64,000 bases of DNA from Certhia americana (Eukaryota > Chordata > Aves > Passeriformes > Certhiidae): the NCBI GenBank assembly GCA_018697195.1, contig CM031859.1, positions 51,646,261-51,710,260 of the forward strand, in the 5' to 3' direction. Position numbers and translations under genes: made by a program. Shown here one piece after another: positions 53,723 through 64,000 of this stretch; positions within the stretch are counted from its first letter, which is position 1, and each line of letters opens with the position of its first letter. A model generated the notes under the pieces. That model was not told the origin of the DNA and searched no databases. It was given only the letters and a program-made list of their open reading frames with translations.

Positions 53723-56700
53723 ATTATGCTGAAAAACAAGCATCAAAAAGAAGCCTGCACTGTAGCATTTGGCTGTCACTTAGCAGTGAAGTAGGGACTG
53801 AGACCACCCTTGTAAAATCTCACCTGAGCGATAACATCCTGTCACATTTGCTTTACTTCTCATTTGTTGCTTGTCCTCAGAACCAAGAGGAATGACCATG
53901 TTTGATGTTGCAGCTTTGTTCCCCTTTTCTTGATCATCATCAACCAGTATGGTATCACAAAAATTGCACCTTGTGGCCTTCAAGGCAGACTGACTCCAGA
54001 GAGTCCTGGAGTTCATAGGTCATCCAATGAGGCATGTGACCAGATACTCAAGTTTCTTGCCTGTGCTAAAGCTGGTTAAGTGGCATTATTATTTTTTTAA
54101 TATTTCACAATACCCCTGCAGAAATATACTTTATTGAAGGATCTGCTCAAATTGCCAATTTCTTTCTCCTTGGCACTGTCCCTTGCTCAGCATCTTTTGT
54201 CCTCAGTAGCCTAAATCAATTGTTCAACCTTCCTTGACCACACATATGACATTTACTCAATATTTGAAACTTTTTCACTGACTGAAGCAGTCAGGATTTT
54301 TATATCCTTCCATATTGTTCGTAAATGAACTTCCTTTTGGGAAGTCCCAGTCTTGTCTAGATTTGTATACTTTTCATCCTGCCTATTCTTACACCCAAAA
54401 CCAGTGCTTTCTATACTCTTGCCAAATAATGGGTGAACAAGATTCTTTTGTGCTGATCCCACTCAGTTCACTGATTATTTTATTCTTTGTCTCTTACAGA
54501 AAGTTTATAAATACCCCAGTGCAAATACTAATGGCCTGTTCCTTAGGTCTCTGTCCATCATAGTCACCCCCTGAATATTCTATAGGACTCACAATACCTG
54601 TCCCTGCTTCCTTTAATCCACATACCAACAGCTTACTTGCATTTAAGGACAGAGACTGCTGCAGGCTGAGATTCTGATTACTTAAAGGACTATCATCTTA
54701 GAAGGGGTCTGTGTAAAGCAAGGCTATTACATGAAGTAAACAAAGTGCCTGAAAGGAAGGCACATTGAAGTAGAAACAAAGCCACACTTCTTCCCTGTTT
54801 TTTTAAAGAAATTTTTAAAAGCCTTTGCCACAGACAAAACCACACAGTTATTTTCTCACAGCTGTAATTACAGCTCACTGTCGCACTAGCTGAACCACCT
54901 TGTCTAGCTGGAGGAGAAATATTAGAAGAACCTATAATGTGCCTAGTGCTTTTATATTCTTTTTTATCCTCACCCCTGAAGAAGTCTGACCTACGAGAAT
55001 TGCTGCTGTATTTCTAACTGCAAGGTAAGCTGGAAACCTTGATCAATTCAGGAGATGAAACCAAGCAGCAACCTATTTATACAGTTCAAACCACACCAGT
55101 TGAAGCTTCAATGATAGATTTTGTGTAACAGAAAAGGTTGCAGCAGCATCACAGCTTCCTATGATTTCTACCTAGTTTACAATGAACACATACACCTCCT
55201 GAGCAGGGGATTTCAAGCATTTTCAGTACACAGAAGCAATTTTGTAATGTTAATCTGGATTATCAGTGAGTTTCATAACAACTTCACTGAAAGTAAGGAA
55301 AAAGGCTACAGCACCAGGTTCTGTGCAGAAGATAGTTCAGAACGTGGGTCCAGATGGACTATTTATTGTACCTGTTCATTGATACAGCAAGTGGGTCAGA
55401 AAGACTAACAAAATACTAAAAATGTCCTTGATCACAAACAAACTATGATTTCAGTTGCTGGGACTTAAGCAAAAAAAATGTCTTCCAAAACTCTTCTGAA
55501 ACTTAGTTTAACTTTATGGTTACTACAAAAAAACAACTCACTCTGGTTATCTTGAGAGAGAAACCCCAAAGATGCTTTGGCTTCACGTTTGTTATCAGAA
55601 TGCAAAAAGACATTTAACTTTCTTCACAGTATTTTCAGGACTGCAAAATACTGTGTTGTTTCAGATACTATTTTAGAAGATTAAATACACAAAAGAAAGA
55701 CAAAAGTTTTGCACTGAGAAATGGAAAGAGCTCACAGTGGTTTGCACCTGGGAGGAAAATGCAGAGATATTATCACAGTTTGGAGGTACTGTGTTTTGCC
55801 AGATGACATTTCCGTGCTCATTACCAAAGAGCTCCAGATTACTCCAAAGCTTGCAAGAAAATCAAATTTTGATTCCATGTCCAGTAGACAGACTTTTGCT
55901 GGTGTTTTGTTGGTTTTTTTAACATAGACTTCTATTTTTTTTTGTCTTTTATTGGAGTGAAAATAATCTCTGAGCATACACGGATTTCAAATTTATCTTG
56001 ATGTAATTTGTGAAGTAAGGGACTATTTTCTGATCCAGATGGAAGCTAGAAGGCCTTACAAAAGACTGCTAAAATCAAGCTGTTGTATCTCAACAAGGCA
56101 CAAAAACATCTGTTCTTTGTTGGCCAAGACACAATTAATAAACATTATTATTAGGTAAGCATCCTATTGTGCCTGTCATCATACATGTCAATCTCTGCAT
56201 AAATTAGGACTCTAAACCAAACAGCAGGGAAAGAATTAATTTCTGAGAATCGTGGGCCAAATAACATTTATGCCTGTCAACCACCACCACAATCTCAGAT
56301 CCTTTTAGTCAGGCTTAAAGGAAAAACATCCAGAAAGCTTAAAATAATTTAGAAACACTTCTTTATTCTCAGTATCTCAATGCTTGCTAAACAGAGCCCC
56401 CAGTTAAAAAATTACCAAAGGTTTTTCTGCATAAAGTTGAAGGAAAATTTATGTGACTAAACCTCTTCATATTCTGAAAGTCTCACCCTCGTACACACTA
56501 TCTGATCCCAGCAGATTATTCAACCTTAGAAAATAATGACATAGGTGAATATTCACAGATACCCTTGACTATCCTGGATTTGCAGAGGTTACAAGATCTT
56601 TGTTTAACAAGGACCACTAGCAATAAATCACCACAAAGGTTCTTTTGTGAGATTAGGATCACTTTACTCAATTCAGACCTCTACGTGACACAAGAAAGTA

Positions 56701-59700
56701 CAGCAGAAAATGAGTTACTTTTCTTTTCAGTACAGAGCAGAACACTATAAAAGCAGCTTTTACATTTATTTCAAGATCTCAGGGTTTCTTCTGACACTGC
56801 AGCAGAGTGAAGTTTAAAAGAGGCCCTTTATACAGTCATTTCTCAGTCCAGGTGGCCTGGCCATGCAATGATTCTGCAATGTTTTTTCTCAGACTGTCCC
56901 TTCCTTATACTTCAATTCACACTTGAGGCTCAATGACAAAAGTACTTGCCTATCATTGCTTCCCTCTGTTTTTTTTAGACCTTTGATTTTGAAAATTATT
57001 AATTGGTTTGAAAGATCACACTCCTGCAGTAGCTTTGGCTTTCATGTTTCTCGAAGGAATATTCTATTTCTTAATGTGGTATGTAGGACAAAGCAAAATC
57101 TAAGTAAATATATTAACTGAGCAACTTCCCAAATGAAATAAACCCCAGTAACTGCTGGCATATGCTGAAGATAATAAGCTTCAAGCTTCAAATTCCTGTG
57201 CCAGTGACTGTGTTCTAGGAAGCAAGGCCTCCTTCCAGGTTGTTTCCCAATGGCATCATTTACCCAGGAAGCAGGAAATGTAAATACTAGGACATCATCA
57301 ACCAGCTGGGGTCTGATCTCTCAGGACATAGATAAAAGGTCAAAATCTGTGTGTCCTCACAGTTCCTTCTGCTGGAGTTAGGTCACTATGAACAGGGAAG
57401 GCAAATTCAAAAAGCTAAAAGAAGAAAAGACAGAAGGCCTCTCACTACAGGGTGCTGAGGTTTAGTAGCTATTCTATCTCAATGACACTGCTTTAATCAC
57501 TTCCAAGGTGTTTGACACCTTTTATGGTTCTTCAGTGTTGGATCCTAAGATCTGGTTACTCTGGGAAAATTCAGATAATTCTAACACATCCTAAAATTAC
57601 CACTTTGATTACTGGCCTATAGAAAATGAACCCAAGCCATTCAAGTGACTCACAGAATTCCTTCCACTAACAACTATGCAGAGCAGGACACTGGAATCAT
57701 CACTTCTCAGTTTTAGAGCAAAGAATAACTTCTTGCACATAGCAACCATGTTTTTTGGGAACTTGTACATTCTTTTGGTAACTTTCATTATGTGGTATTC
57801 AACCAGTTTCAACTTCATTAATTTCAAATTTGAATCATCTCACATACACCTCCATGGATGTAGCCTTTTGTGCTTCTTTGTACTCTGCCCTGAGTACATT
57901 TGCTTTCTGTATTTACCACAGGTGTGAGTCCAGCCTTTGCTTAGTGCTGCTAAGGAAAGCATAGACAATGCACTCTGCAGGCTTTAGCCATTTGAGTGAG
58001 TCTGTGCTAGTATTTCAACAAGGATGATAGCAAGCTGAAAGATTTTGAGGAGTCTTGAACTCTATGGACCACTTCAGGTTAGGAGCTGCTGGCACATTGT
58101 GATACTGGTGCCAGTGGCTTTTCACCACCGCAGGGAATGAAACATTTCCCTCTTCAAGTGTCCAAGGTCAGGAATATTTCTATCTTTTGTGATAAATACT
58201 TGTTTTCTCTCTGGGTCAGGTTTCAGTCCCCACACTTCCCTCTCTTCTGTCTTGAATGGGTGTAAGTAAATGATACTGAAGCAGCATTTATCTGGGATAA
58301 CAGAGCTGGTACCCTCAGAAAAAAAAGCTGGCATTTGCTTACACTGGGTGAGAAGGGAGATGCACAATGAGACAATCTGTCTCTTCTGATTTTATACTAA
58401 AAATTACATTCTAGTATTATCTTTTGCCTAAGAGACCCTCAAGAGATACCATTACTGGAGAATGATATTTCTCATCTGCTTCTTACATACCATATTCCCT
58501 CTGCATACTTTTCCCTGACCTTGGCAGGAAGAATTTCCCAGAAATTTTTCAATCATAAACTATTGCAAAAGCTCTTTAGATCACCACAGTCAGAAACAGT
58601 TACAGATATTACAAGACTCTCAGAGTATTTGAACACTGGCAGAGTTCCCCTCTGCAGAATGACCAGCTATAGCTATCATCTCTTCTAGCCAAGTGGGATG
58701 CTCCCAAGGATGACTGTTTTGCAGGCTAAGTATGCTGTGATGCCAGGATTAATACTGGCACTTGCACCAGTCATGCTTAATGTCCAGGGGAAACTGGACT
58801 CAAAGTTCTTAACCAGGATCACGAAATTCTGATGGGGATCTGAAATTCTGCATCCCAAACACAGCAGCTCTCCAAGAGAAAAACTCCACTCAGAACAAAT
58901 ATCATTCAGGCCAGTACAGAATGTGGTTTTTGCATTCCACATCTACACTTCTAGACTAGTCTTCTCAACATCCTCTCAGACAACAGAGGAAGATTTTTCC
59001 ACAGTCAAAATTACTTAGTGCTGGACAGATGTCTAACAGACAGGATGCATCAGACATGTTGTTTCCACAAAATGTGATGACCAAACAGTCAGCTCTAAGT
59101 AAAAGGCCCAGCACTTTGACTGCCAAAGTTAGTTGAATGCCATTTCCTCACAGGGAAAGCTAAGAAAGTTGAAAAGCATGTAACTTATTCTCCACTTTCC
59201 AGTATGGCAGAAGAAAAAATAGGGTAATTTGAATACTAAGAAGTCAGACCCAGAAAATGTTTCAAACCTTATTTATTTACCTTGCTATTCATAACTAGGA
59301 ATTAACAGTGGGTGACACACAGAAAAAAAAAAAAAAAGTGGTTTAGATTTGTAAGAGGTGGAGCTATGAAGTACAGATGGAGGCACTGAAAAAAATTTGA
59401 GAAGCAGTGTTTCTCTAAGCATTTCTCTGCTATTTGTAGTGTTGAATGGATAACTCCATGTATCTGAAGGAAGAAATTTAGAATATACTGATGGCATGGA
59501 GTCTTACGACATACTCTCTGAAATACCAGGGTGAAAAATAAAACAATTTCCTTTTGAGATTTTCCTTATCCAAATATATTGGTCTTCCAGACAAGAATGA
59601 CTCCTTAACAAGGACAGTAAATGAGAGGACATCAAAGTAGGAAAAAAAACCCCAAGACTCTTTAAATAAAAATTTTGTTCACTCTTACTTTACAGAATAT

Positions 59701-59858
59701 TTAAAAACATTTTACTGTCTGTTCTAAAAATGGCCAAGTGGAGACTGGATTGATTTTAGCTGGTAATACAGGGGAAGTGTTGTGAAGAAATGGCTGCAAG
59801 CTAAGCAAAAGCAAAGTAATATTTTGTACACCACAACTATAACATAATCTGGCATTGG

Positions 59859-59864
59859 TTTATT
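59859..59864 (-). promoter_or_regulatory. Distal poly(A) signal AATAAA (PTPRK)
   Basis: AATAAA on the minus strand lies about 1.19 kb after the stop codon. It is the likely major cleavage signal because the sequence between it and the stop has no strong competing terminus except the signal at 60885. Confidence 0.5.
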
Positions 59865-60482
59865 TCAAATTTTGCTTTCTTGGAAGCAAAGCTTACATGT
59901 TTGTAAACATCAAATTAAACATTACTTAATTTTACAATTTTCTAAACAAATACTTTTTTACCCTGAAGGGCATATGCAGACCCATCTATTTGTGTCACAG
60001 TTCTGTTGACCTGTGCTTCATTATTTTTTTAAACAATTGGTTCCTGTACAATTTTAATGGATCTTAAAAATTTCTTCCAATATTGTGCAAATCATAGGAA
60101 AGTCCATTTTGAAGTGGGCACTTCCTTACATAGTTTTTTTATCGGTACCTAACTAATGCAACTGTGAAAAACTATACATTTTCAGGAAAATGTTTAGACT
60201 TTGGTCCTGTACTTAAAGACCTTCTTTAATCAAGTTGTTTACATGAATTTGAATCACAAGCATGTACACAACAAAACCACTATACCAATGTTTCTTGGTC
60301 TATGCATAAAAAGTATGTCTTCTACTTACACTAAAACATACAAAAAATAAACTACAAAAATTGTTTACACTTGATTTCAGCAAAAAAAGCTTTCTTCAAG
60401 AAAAATGATTCTTCTTTTTTTCAGCCATCAAAAAAAGGAATGCAAGTAAACAATAAATACATGTGCTTTCTCCATATAGACA

Positions 60483-60490
60483 TATTTACA
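60483..60490 (-). promoter_or_regulatory. Pumilio response element TGTAAATA in PTPRK 3'UTR
   Basis: The minus strand reads TGTAAATA, an exact match to the UGUANAUA element bound by PUM1/PUM2. It lies about 560 bases after the stop codon. Only the motif match supports function. Confidence 0.35.
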
Positions 60491-60884
60491 CTTGAGTCTT
60501 TGGCTTATGTTTAAGTTTCTTTATAAAGATCTTTATGTGATCCAGCCATCATTGCACATTAAAACAAAATAAGCCAGTTTTTCTTTTACTATATATAATA
60601 TATATATATGCAACACTTGAAACGTATAAAGAATGAACCTTACTATCAATCTGCACTGTTATTGTACTTTAACAATGTATCAAAAGAAAAAAAAATAATA
60701 CCATATAGGAAATATTGATACATGCAACAGATGGTCGCTCTACTGTATGTGAGAGACGGCTGCATATACACACACGAGAAGGTCCTACTTTGCGCAAATC
60801 TCTTGACTCCGGTTTTCATTAAATAGTATTTATGTGGCACTAGATGTTGATACTGTATACAAGCATAGAAACAGATTGAGTTCT

Positions 60885-60890
60885 TTTATT
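60885..60890 (-). promoter_or_regulatory. Proximal poly(A) signal AATAAA (PTPRK)
   Basis: AATAAA on the minus strand lies about 160 bases after the stop codon. Use of this site would give a short UTR that lacks the Pumilio-type element. Confidence 0.35.
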
Positions 60891-61050
60891 AAGATACACA
60901 ACTTCATAAGAAAAATACTTTGCATTTAAAATTTAAAATCCCTCCCACCCCCCTCTTCCCCTAAAATCTTTCTTCACAGGATCAAGAACTGTTGTCAAAA
61001 CAGCTTATTGAGATTCATATATTTGGTGAACTTTGTCACATCCTTTCCAT

Positions 61051-61104
61051 CTAGGAGGATTCCAGGTACTCCAATGCAACATCATAGCAGAAACGATATT
61101 GCTC
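61051..61104 (-). CDS. PTPRK: PTPRK, last coding exon (C-terminus of D2 domain)
   Basis: PTPRK is a homophilic receptor-type tyrosine phosphatase (MAM, Ig and fibronectin type III ectodomain, two cytoplasmic PTP domains). It acts at cell-cell contacts on substrates such as beta-catenin-complex proteins and EGFR. This 54-bp coding piece reads EQYRFCYDVALEYLESS followed by TAG. That is the C-terminus I know for PTPRK, and it separates it from PTPRM, PTPRT and PTPRU. It follows a TTCCCCCTTAAAG acceptor in phase 0 and joins the exon at 63467-63602 as NMVETP-EQYRFCYD. It is too short for an ordinary ORF search but the identity is clear. Confidence 0.96.
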   Translation of the reverse strand, partial: EQYRFCYDVALEYLESS

Positions 61105-63466
61105 CTTTAAGGGGGAACAGAAAAAAAGTTACATTAGAATCTAAAATCTTAGCAGCAATATCTATAACCACGAACTTTCTTTGCTACTAGTAAACCTAGC
61201 ATGCTTGGTTTTTCTATTTTCCCCCCCTATTACACAAGTATATTACCAGCTCTGATTTAAAAACTCAACCTAGCCAATGAAGGGGAAAAAGGATCCTGAC
61301 CGTGGAAAGTAATAATGCGCTTCTCTGATTTTTTCAGCTTCTGAACTGGTTTATCAAACGTGAAAAGCTCTCCTCTCAGTCAGAGCATTCTTACAGTGAA
61401 AGCAGCTCAACTCTGATACACCACTTTTATTTGAGTTAGCTGATATTGAGCAGTAACTGGTGCAGGACCCTGAGCAGATCTGTGTCCAGAGCCTATTGGT
61501 ACAGTCCCGTTGACATGGTATCCAAACGATCAGATGAACACTTAAAAAAGAAGTTAAAGCTCAAAAGCTTATTGTGGTTATTATTTCTCCTCAACAATGC
61601 TGCTGTTGAGAGCTGATACTGAGAGACAGGGAGAAGGAAGGAGAGAGGAGAGGGGAAGAGAAAGGAAAAATAAACCCAAGGAAATTAATTTGGTGTCTAT
61701 TGTCCTTACGACTTGAAAAATGAAATCTGCCCTTGTGATTTATTTTGTTTGCACAGGAAGATAGTGTGATGCATTAACAGAAAGTTGTGGGGATATCTTA
61801 AAGATTTTATTGTGCTGCTCATTGTTATCTGATCCTGTTGCTGAATGTAGGGCACATGACATTGCTATATAGTGTTTTCCTGGTTTGTTTTCTAACTAAC
61901 AACTCAACAGCTTCTGCTGTTCAAGAGTTCTGAATAAAGATCCACACAACAGAAATACATAACAAAAAATGTAGAAATTTCATTATAAAGTTACAGTGGA
62001 ATTCAGGACTATTTTGAAATGCAGTATAAGTTTGCAGAGCATTTATCAGAAACGAACACATTCTACCTTGTCCTCCCTTTACCGAGACACATATAATTTT
62101 CCATGTGATCTGACCTGTTTTCTTGACAGCAGTGAACTGAAATCCAGGCAGAAATTCAATATGTTGTGTCTCAGATGTCTACGGCACAGGAGAATGCAAA
62201 GCATTTGCAGCAAAAGCAGCAATACCTAGCCCAGTGTCACTGCTGCCACAGGATGTTCTATTTGTTAACATATTAACCATCTTCTTATGGTTATACTTCT
62301 AATTTATGTGGTGGCAAGGGATGGAAGTGATGCACTATGATTAAGAGAATCATGCTACAGAAGCTATGTGATATTCAGCAAACACTGACACCTGGAAAAA
62401 AGGGGAGCATGGGAAGAGGCAGCTACAGACATTTTGCACAATATGTAAGTTCACAGGGTCAGAAGCAATTTCCATTATGCGTAAACTAAAACATGTTTTT
62501 AATTTCAATTGGCATCCCTGATTTTTATGCTGTAGGCAGCCATCTGGCTGAAAAGTGACACTGGCAGCTGGCAGTGTAAGACTCAAATGGCAGGAACTCC
62601 CAAACACTACATAACCTGCTTTCACTCACCTAAAAAAAGGAAAAACATCCATGTGGGAGAATTTTTTAAGGACCTTCCAGTCCTTAATGTTCAGTTTTGT
62701 GTCAGATGCAAAAATTTGAATAAATAGGCACTCATACTGCATGCATGAAGATTAACCAGAAGATTCAAGATTATTTTGAGTTCTGGCAATGTACATACAG
62801 ATATTCAGTCTTGCAGTTTTGCTAACTCAGGCTCATATTGTTTATATGAGTTTATTGTTTATATTGTTTACTATTTAACTGTTGGATTCAATGATCTTAA
62901 GGGTCTCTTCCAACCTCAATGATTTTATATATTCATTTGCAACATACTAGATCCAAATGTTTGATTTTAAAGTTGCAAGGTATCATTTTGACTACTCCAA
63001 ATCTGAGTAACAAAGATTGTCATTATTCAATACAAATTTCAAAGCAGCAGTTTTTACTAAGGAGCAAAATTTCACAGCTCCAGCTTGGAATCTGCACTTC
63101 ACAGCTTATTCCTACCAAGGAGAAATGCCTTGCTCTGTAAAATTTCAGGATGGCTTGTGTGAGTGCAGTCAGCCACAACTTCCTTTCAAACAGACTGGGT
63201 TATTTTGGGAGATTAAAGTGTATTGTGTTAACTCAGAATGCTTTCTGTGGAAAGCATGCAACCACTACAAGAAAGGTATTGTAAAATGCTAAGCTTGTCC
63301 TCTCATGAGCTGATTTTCATTTACACTCAATATCTGCTTGTTCTTCTTCTGGCCCATGGTAGGTTGGCACTGTTTTGTGGGCCCAGGACTGAAAATGAAG
63401 CTCACACAAGGCAGCAGCCTCTGGCTCCCTGGCTGTTTGCAGCAGCTCTGTGGGTCTGGTACTTAC
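61105..63466 (-). other. PTPRK last intron
   Basis: This 2.36-kb intron lies between the GTAAGT donor beginning at 63466 and the acceptor AG at 61106-61105. It contains a CR1 3'-end fragment (62881-62936) and otherwise unique AT-rich sequence. A 91-codon minus ORF at 62.35-62.63 kb has no family resemblance and no suitable acceptor. Confidence 0.9.
62881..62936 (+). mobile_element. CR1 LINE 3'-end fragment
   Basis: GTTGGATTCAATGATCTTAA, then GGGTCTCTTCCAACCTCAAT and GATTTTATATATTCAT, match the 3' terminus of CR1 (GTTGGACTNGATGATCTTNA, AGGTCNCTTCCAACC, NATTCTATGATTCTATG). Only about 56 bases are kept, as is common for 5'-truncated CR1 copies. The tail units have decayed to TTTTATATATTC. Confidence 0.8.
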
Positions 63467-63602
63467 CGGAGTTTCTACCATGTTGGGCTTACTGTTCCGC
63501 AAGGTCTTCACAGCGTGGAAAACATCCACCACATTCTGCCTTTTTACCATCTCAACCACAATGCCGATGGCACAGAACATCCCGCTCCGGCCACCGCCGT
63601 TT
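63467..63602 (-). CDS. PTPRK: PTPRK, penultimate coding exon (D2 signature loop)
   Basis: This 136-bp exon contributes one base completing a Leu codon and then 45 codons. It begins [20 protein letters not shown] and continues with [20 protein letters not shown]. It lies between a CCTTTTGTACAG acceptor and a GTAAGT donor. It covers the second half of the D2 signature loop: the family has HCLNGGGRSG here in place of the canonical HCSAGVGRTG, with the Arg kept. D2 domains of this receptor family are thought to be largely regulatory. The HC residues are on the previous exon, outside the window. The match to mammalian PTPRK is almost complete. Confidence 0.96.
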
Positions 63603-64000
63603 CTGTACAAAAGGAAAAGAGAGTTAAATGCCACTGTGGCCTAAGACAGCATCCAAAACACATTTCTGTTCTTTCACTCTGTAAGCACGAGTGATTCCTG
63701 AGTCCCAGAGGCAGACCAGACTTTAGCAATCTCTTTTCAGCTCCAGTGAGGTTGGTTAAGACATTTGCTTTTTCTGACCTTCCTCTCAATTACTGCTCTT
63801 GAATTGTGCCCTTACAGCCCATCATGCTGCCCAACCATGCTATAAGTCTAAATTACATATGCATTAGAAATAAAAAAAAAAAAAAACACAAAACCAACCT
63901 AAGTTCAATGGCAAGTAGTACATTAGAAATAATAAAAACAAGTTCAATGTCAAGTACATTTCCCACTTACTTCTGGAAGGACACTCTTTAAATTAACTTA
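63603..64000 (-). other. PTPRK intron (partial, runs off the window)
   Basis: This is sequence upstream of the penultimate exon on the minus strand. It has an A-rich patch near 63870-63886 and no exon resembling the preceding D2 exon. The rest of PTPRK lies beyond base 64000. Confidence 0.8.

Larger units (their letters stand above)
29001..59800. other. THEMIS intron 1, 5' flank and THEMIS-PTPRK intergenic DNA
   Basis: About 30.8 kb lies between THEMIS exon 2 and the 3' end of PTPRK. The first coding exon and promoter of THEMIS must lie here if gene order is as in mammals. I searched the minus strand for an exon encoding an N-terminus of the MALSLEEF type that ends with one base of a Gly codon before a GT, and found no convincing candidate. 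Contents that can be supported are a CR1 relic, a MIR-like piece, homopolymer and T/G-rich tracts, TA/TG-rich patches, an (AC)20 and a long TTTCC array. The remainder is unique sequence with chance ORFs only, including a GC-richer patch at 42.6-43.1 kb. Confidence 0.6.
59840..61050 (-). other. PTPRK: PTPRK 3'UTR (distal end inferred)
   Basis: This follows the PTPRK stop codon at 61051-61053 on the minus strand. It is AT-rich with no ORF of note. Two AATAAA signals are present in transcript sense, a proximal one at 60885-60890 and a distal one at 59859-59864. The distal signal would give a UTR of about 1.2 kb. Another AATAAATAA lies further on, near 59271-59278. A Pumilio-type TGTAAATA and a TA-alternating patch (60592-60610) lie inside. 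The exact cleavage site cannot be fixed from sequence alone. Confidence 0.65.

Overview
The window is a 64 kb piece of a vertebrate nuclear genome, most likely a bird. It is AT-rich and mostly non-coding. A CR1 LINE relic, a CR1 3' end and a solo retroviral LTR fit a sauropsid, and the introns are compact. The species cannot be named from the sequence. Almost all open reading frames of 60-250 codons here are chance ORFs in introns, intergenic DNA or repeats. Only five exons can be defended as protein-coding, all on the minus strand.

Left half (16.7-29.0 kb): three consecutive internal exons of THEMIS, the T-lineage CABIT-domain adaptor. They lie in minus-strand order at 28842-29000, 20385-20843 and 16737-17779. 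Splice signals and reading phases join them into about 553 codons. The short first coding exon (about 31 codons in mammals) should lie between 29.0 kb and about 59.8 kb but was not recognised. The short C-terminal exon or exons should lie left of 16.7 kb, inside or beyond the window, and were also not recognised.

Right end (about 59.8-64 kb): the 3' end of PTPRK, a receptor-type tyrosine phosphatase of the R2B family. Two exons of the second (D2) phosphatase domain are present at 63467-63602 and 61051-61104, the latter ending in the stop codon. They are followed by a 3'UTR of about 1.2 kb. THEMIS and PTPRK are head-to-tail neighbours on the same strand, as in mammals (6q22.33 in human), which supports both calls.

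The 30 kb between them (29.0-59.8 kb) holds THEMIS intron 1 and 5' flank plus intergenic DNA. It contains an internally deleted CR1 (31.5-32.06 kb), homopolymer tracts near 30.3-30.6 kb, a MIR-like SINE piece (33.8 kb), an (AC)20 microsatellite (53.68 kb) and a roughly 0.65 kb (TTTCC)n pyrimidine tract (48.74-49.38 kb). THEMIS intron 2 carries a solo LTR with perfect 6-bp target-site duplications (23087-23550). THEMIS intron 4 and its left flank carry MIR-like fragments near 8 kb.

I found no tRNA, rRNA, CRISPR, operon or novel gene system. The most useful observations are the conserved THEMIS-PTPRK block, the well-delimited solo LTR, the deleted CR1 and the long polypyrimidine array.
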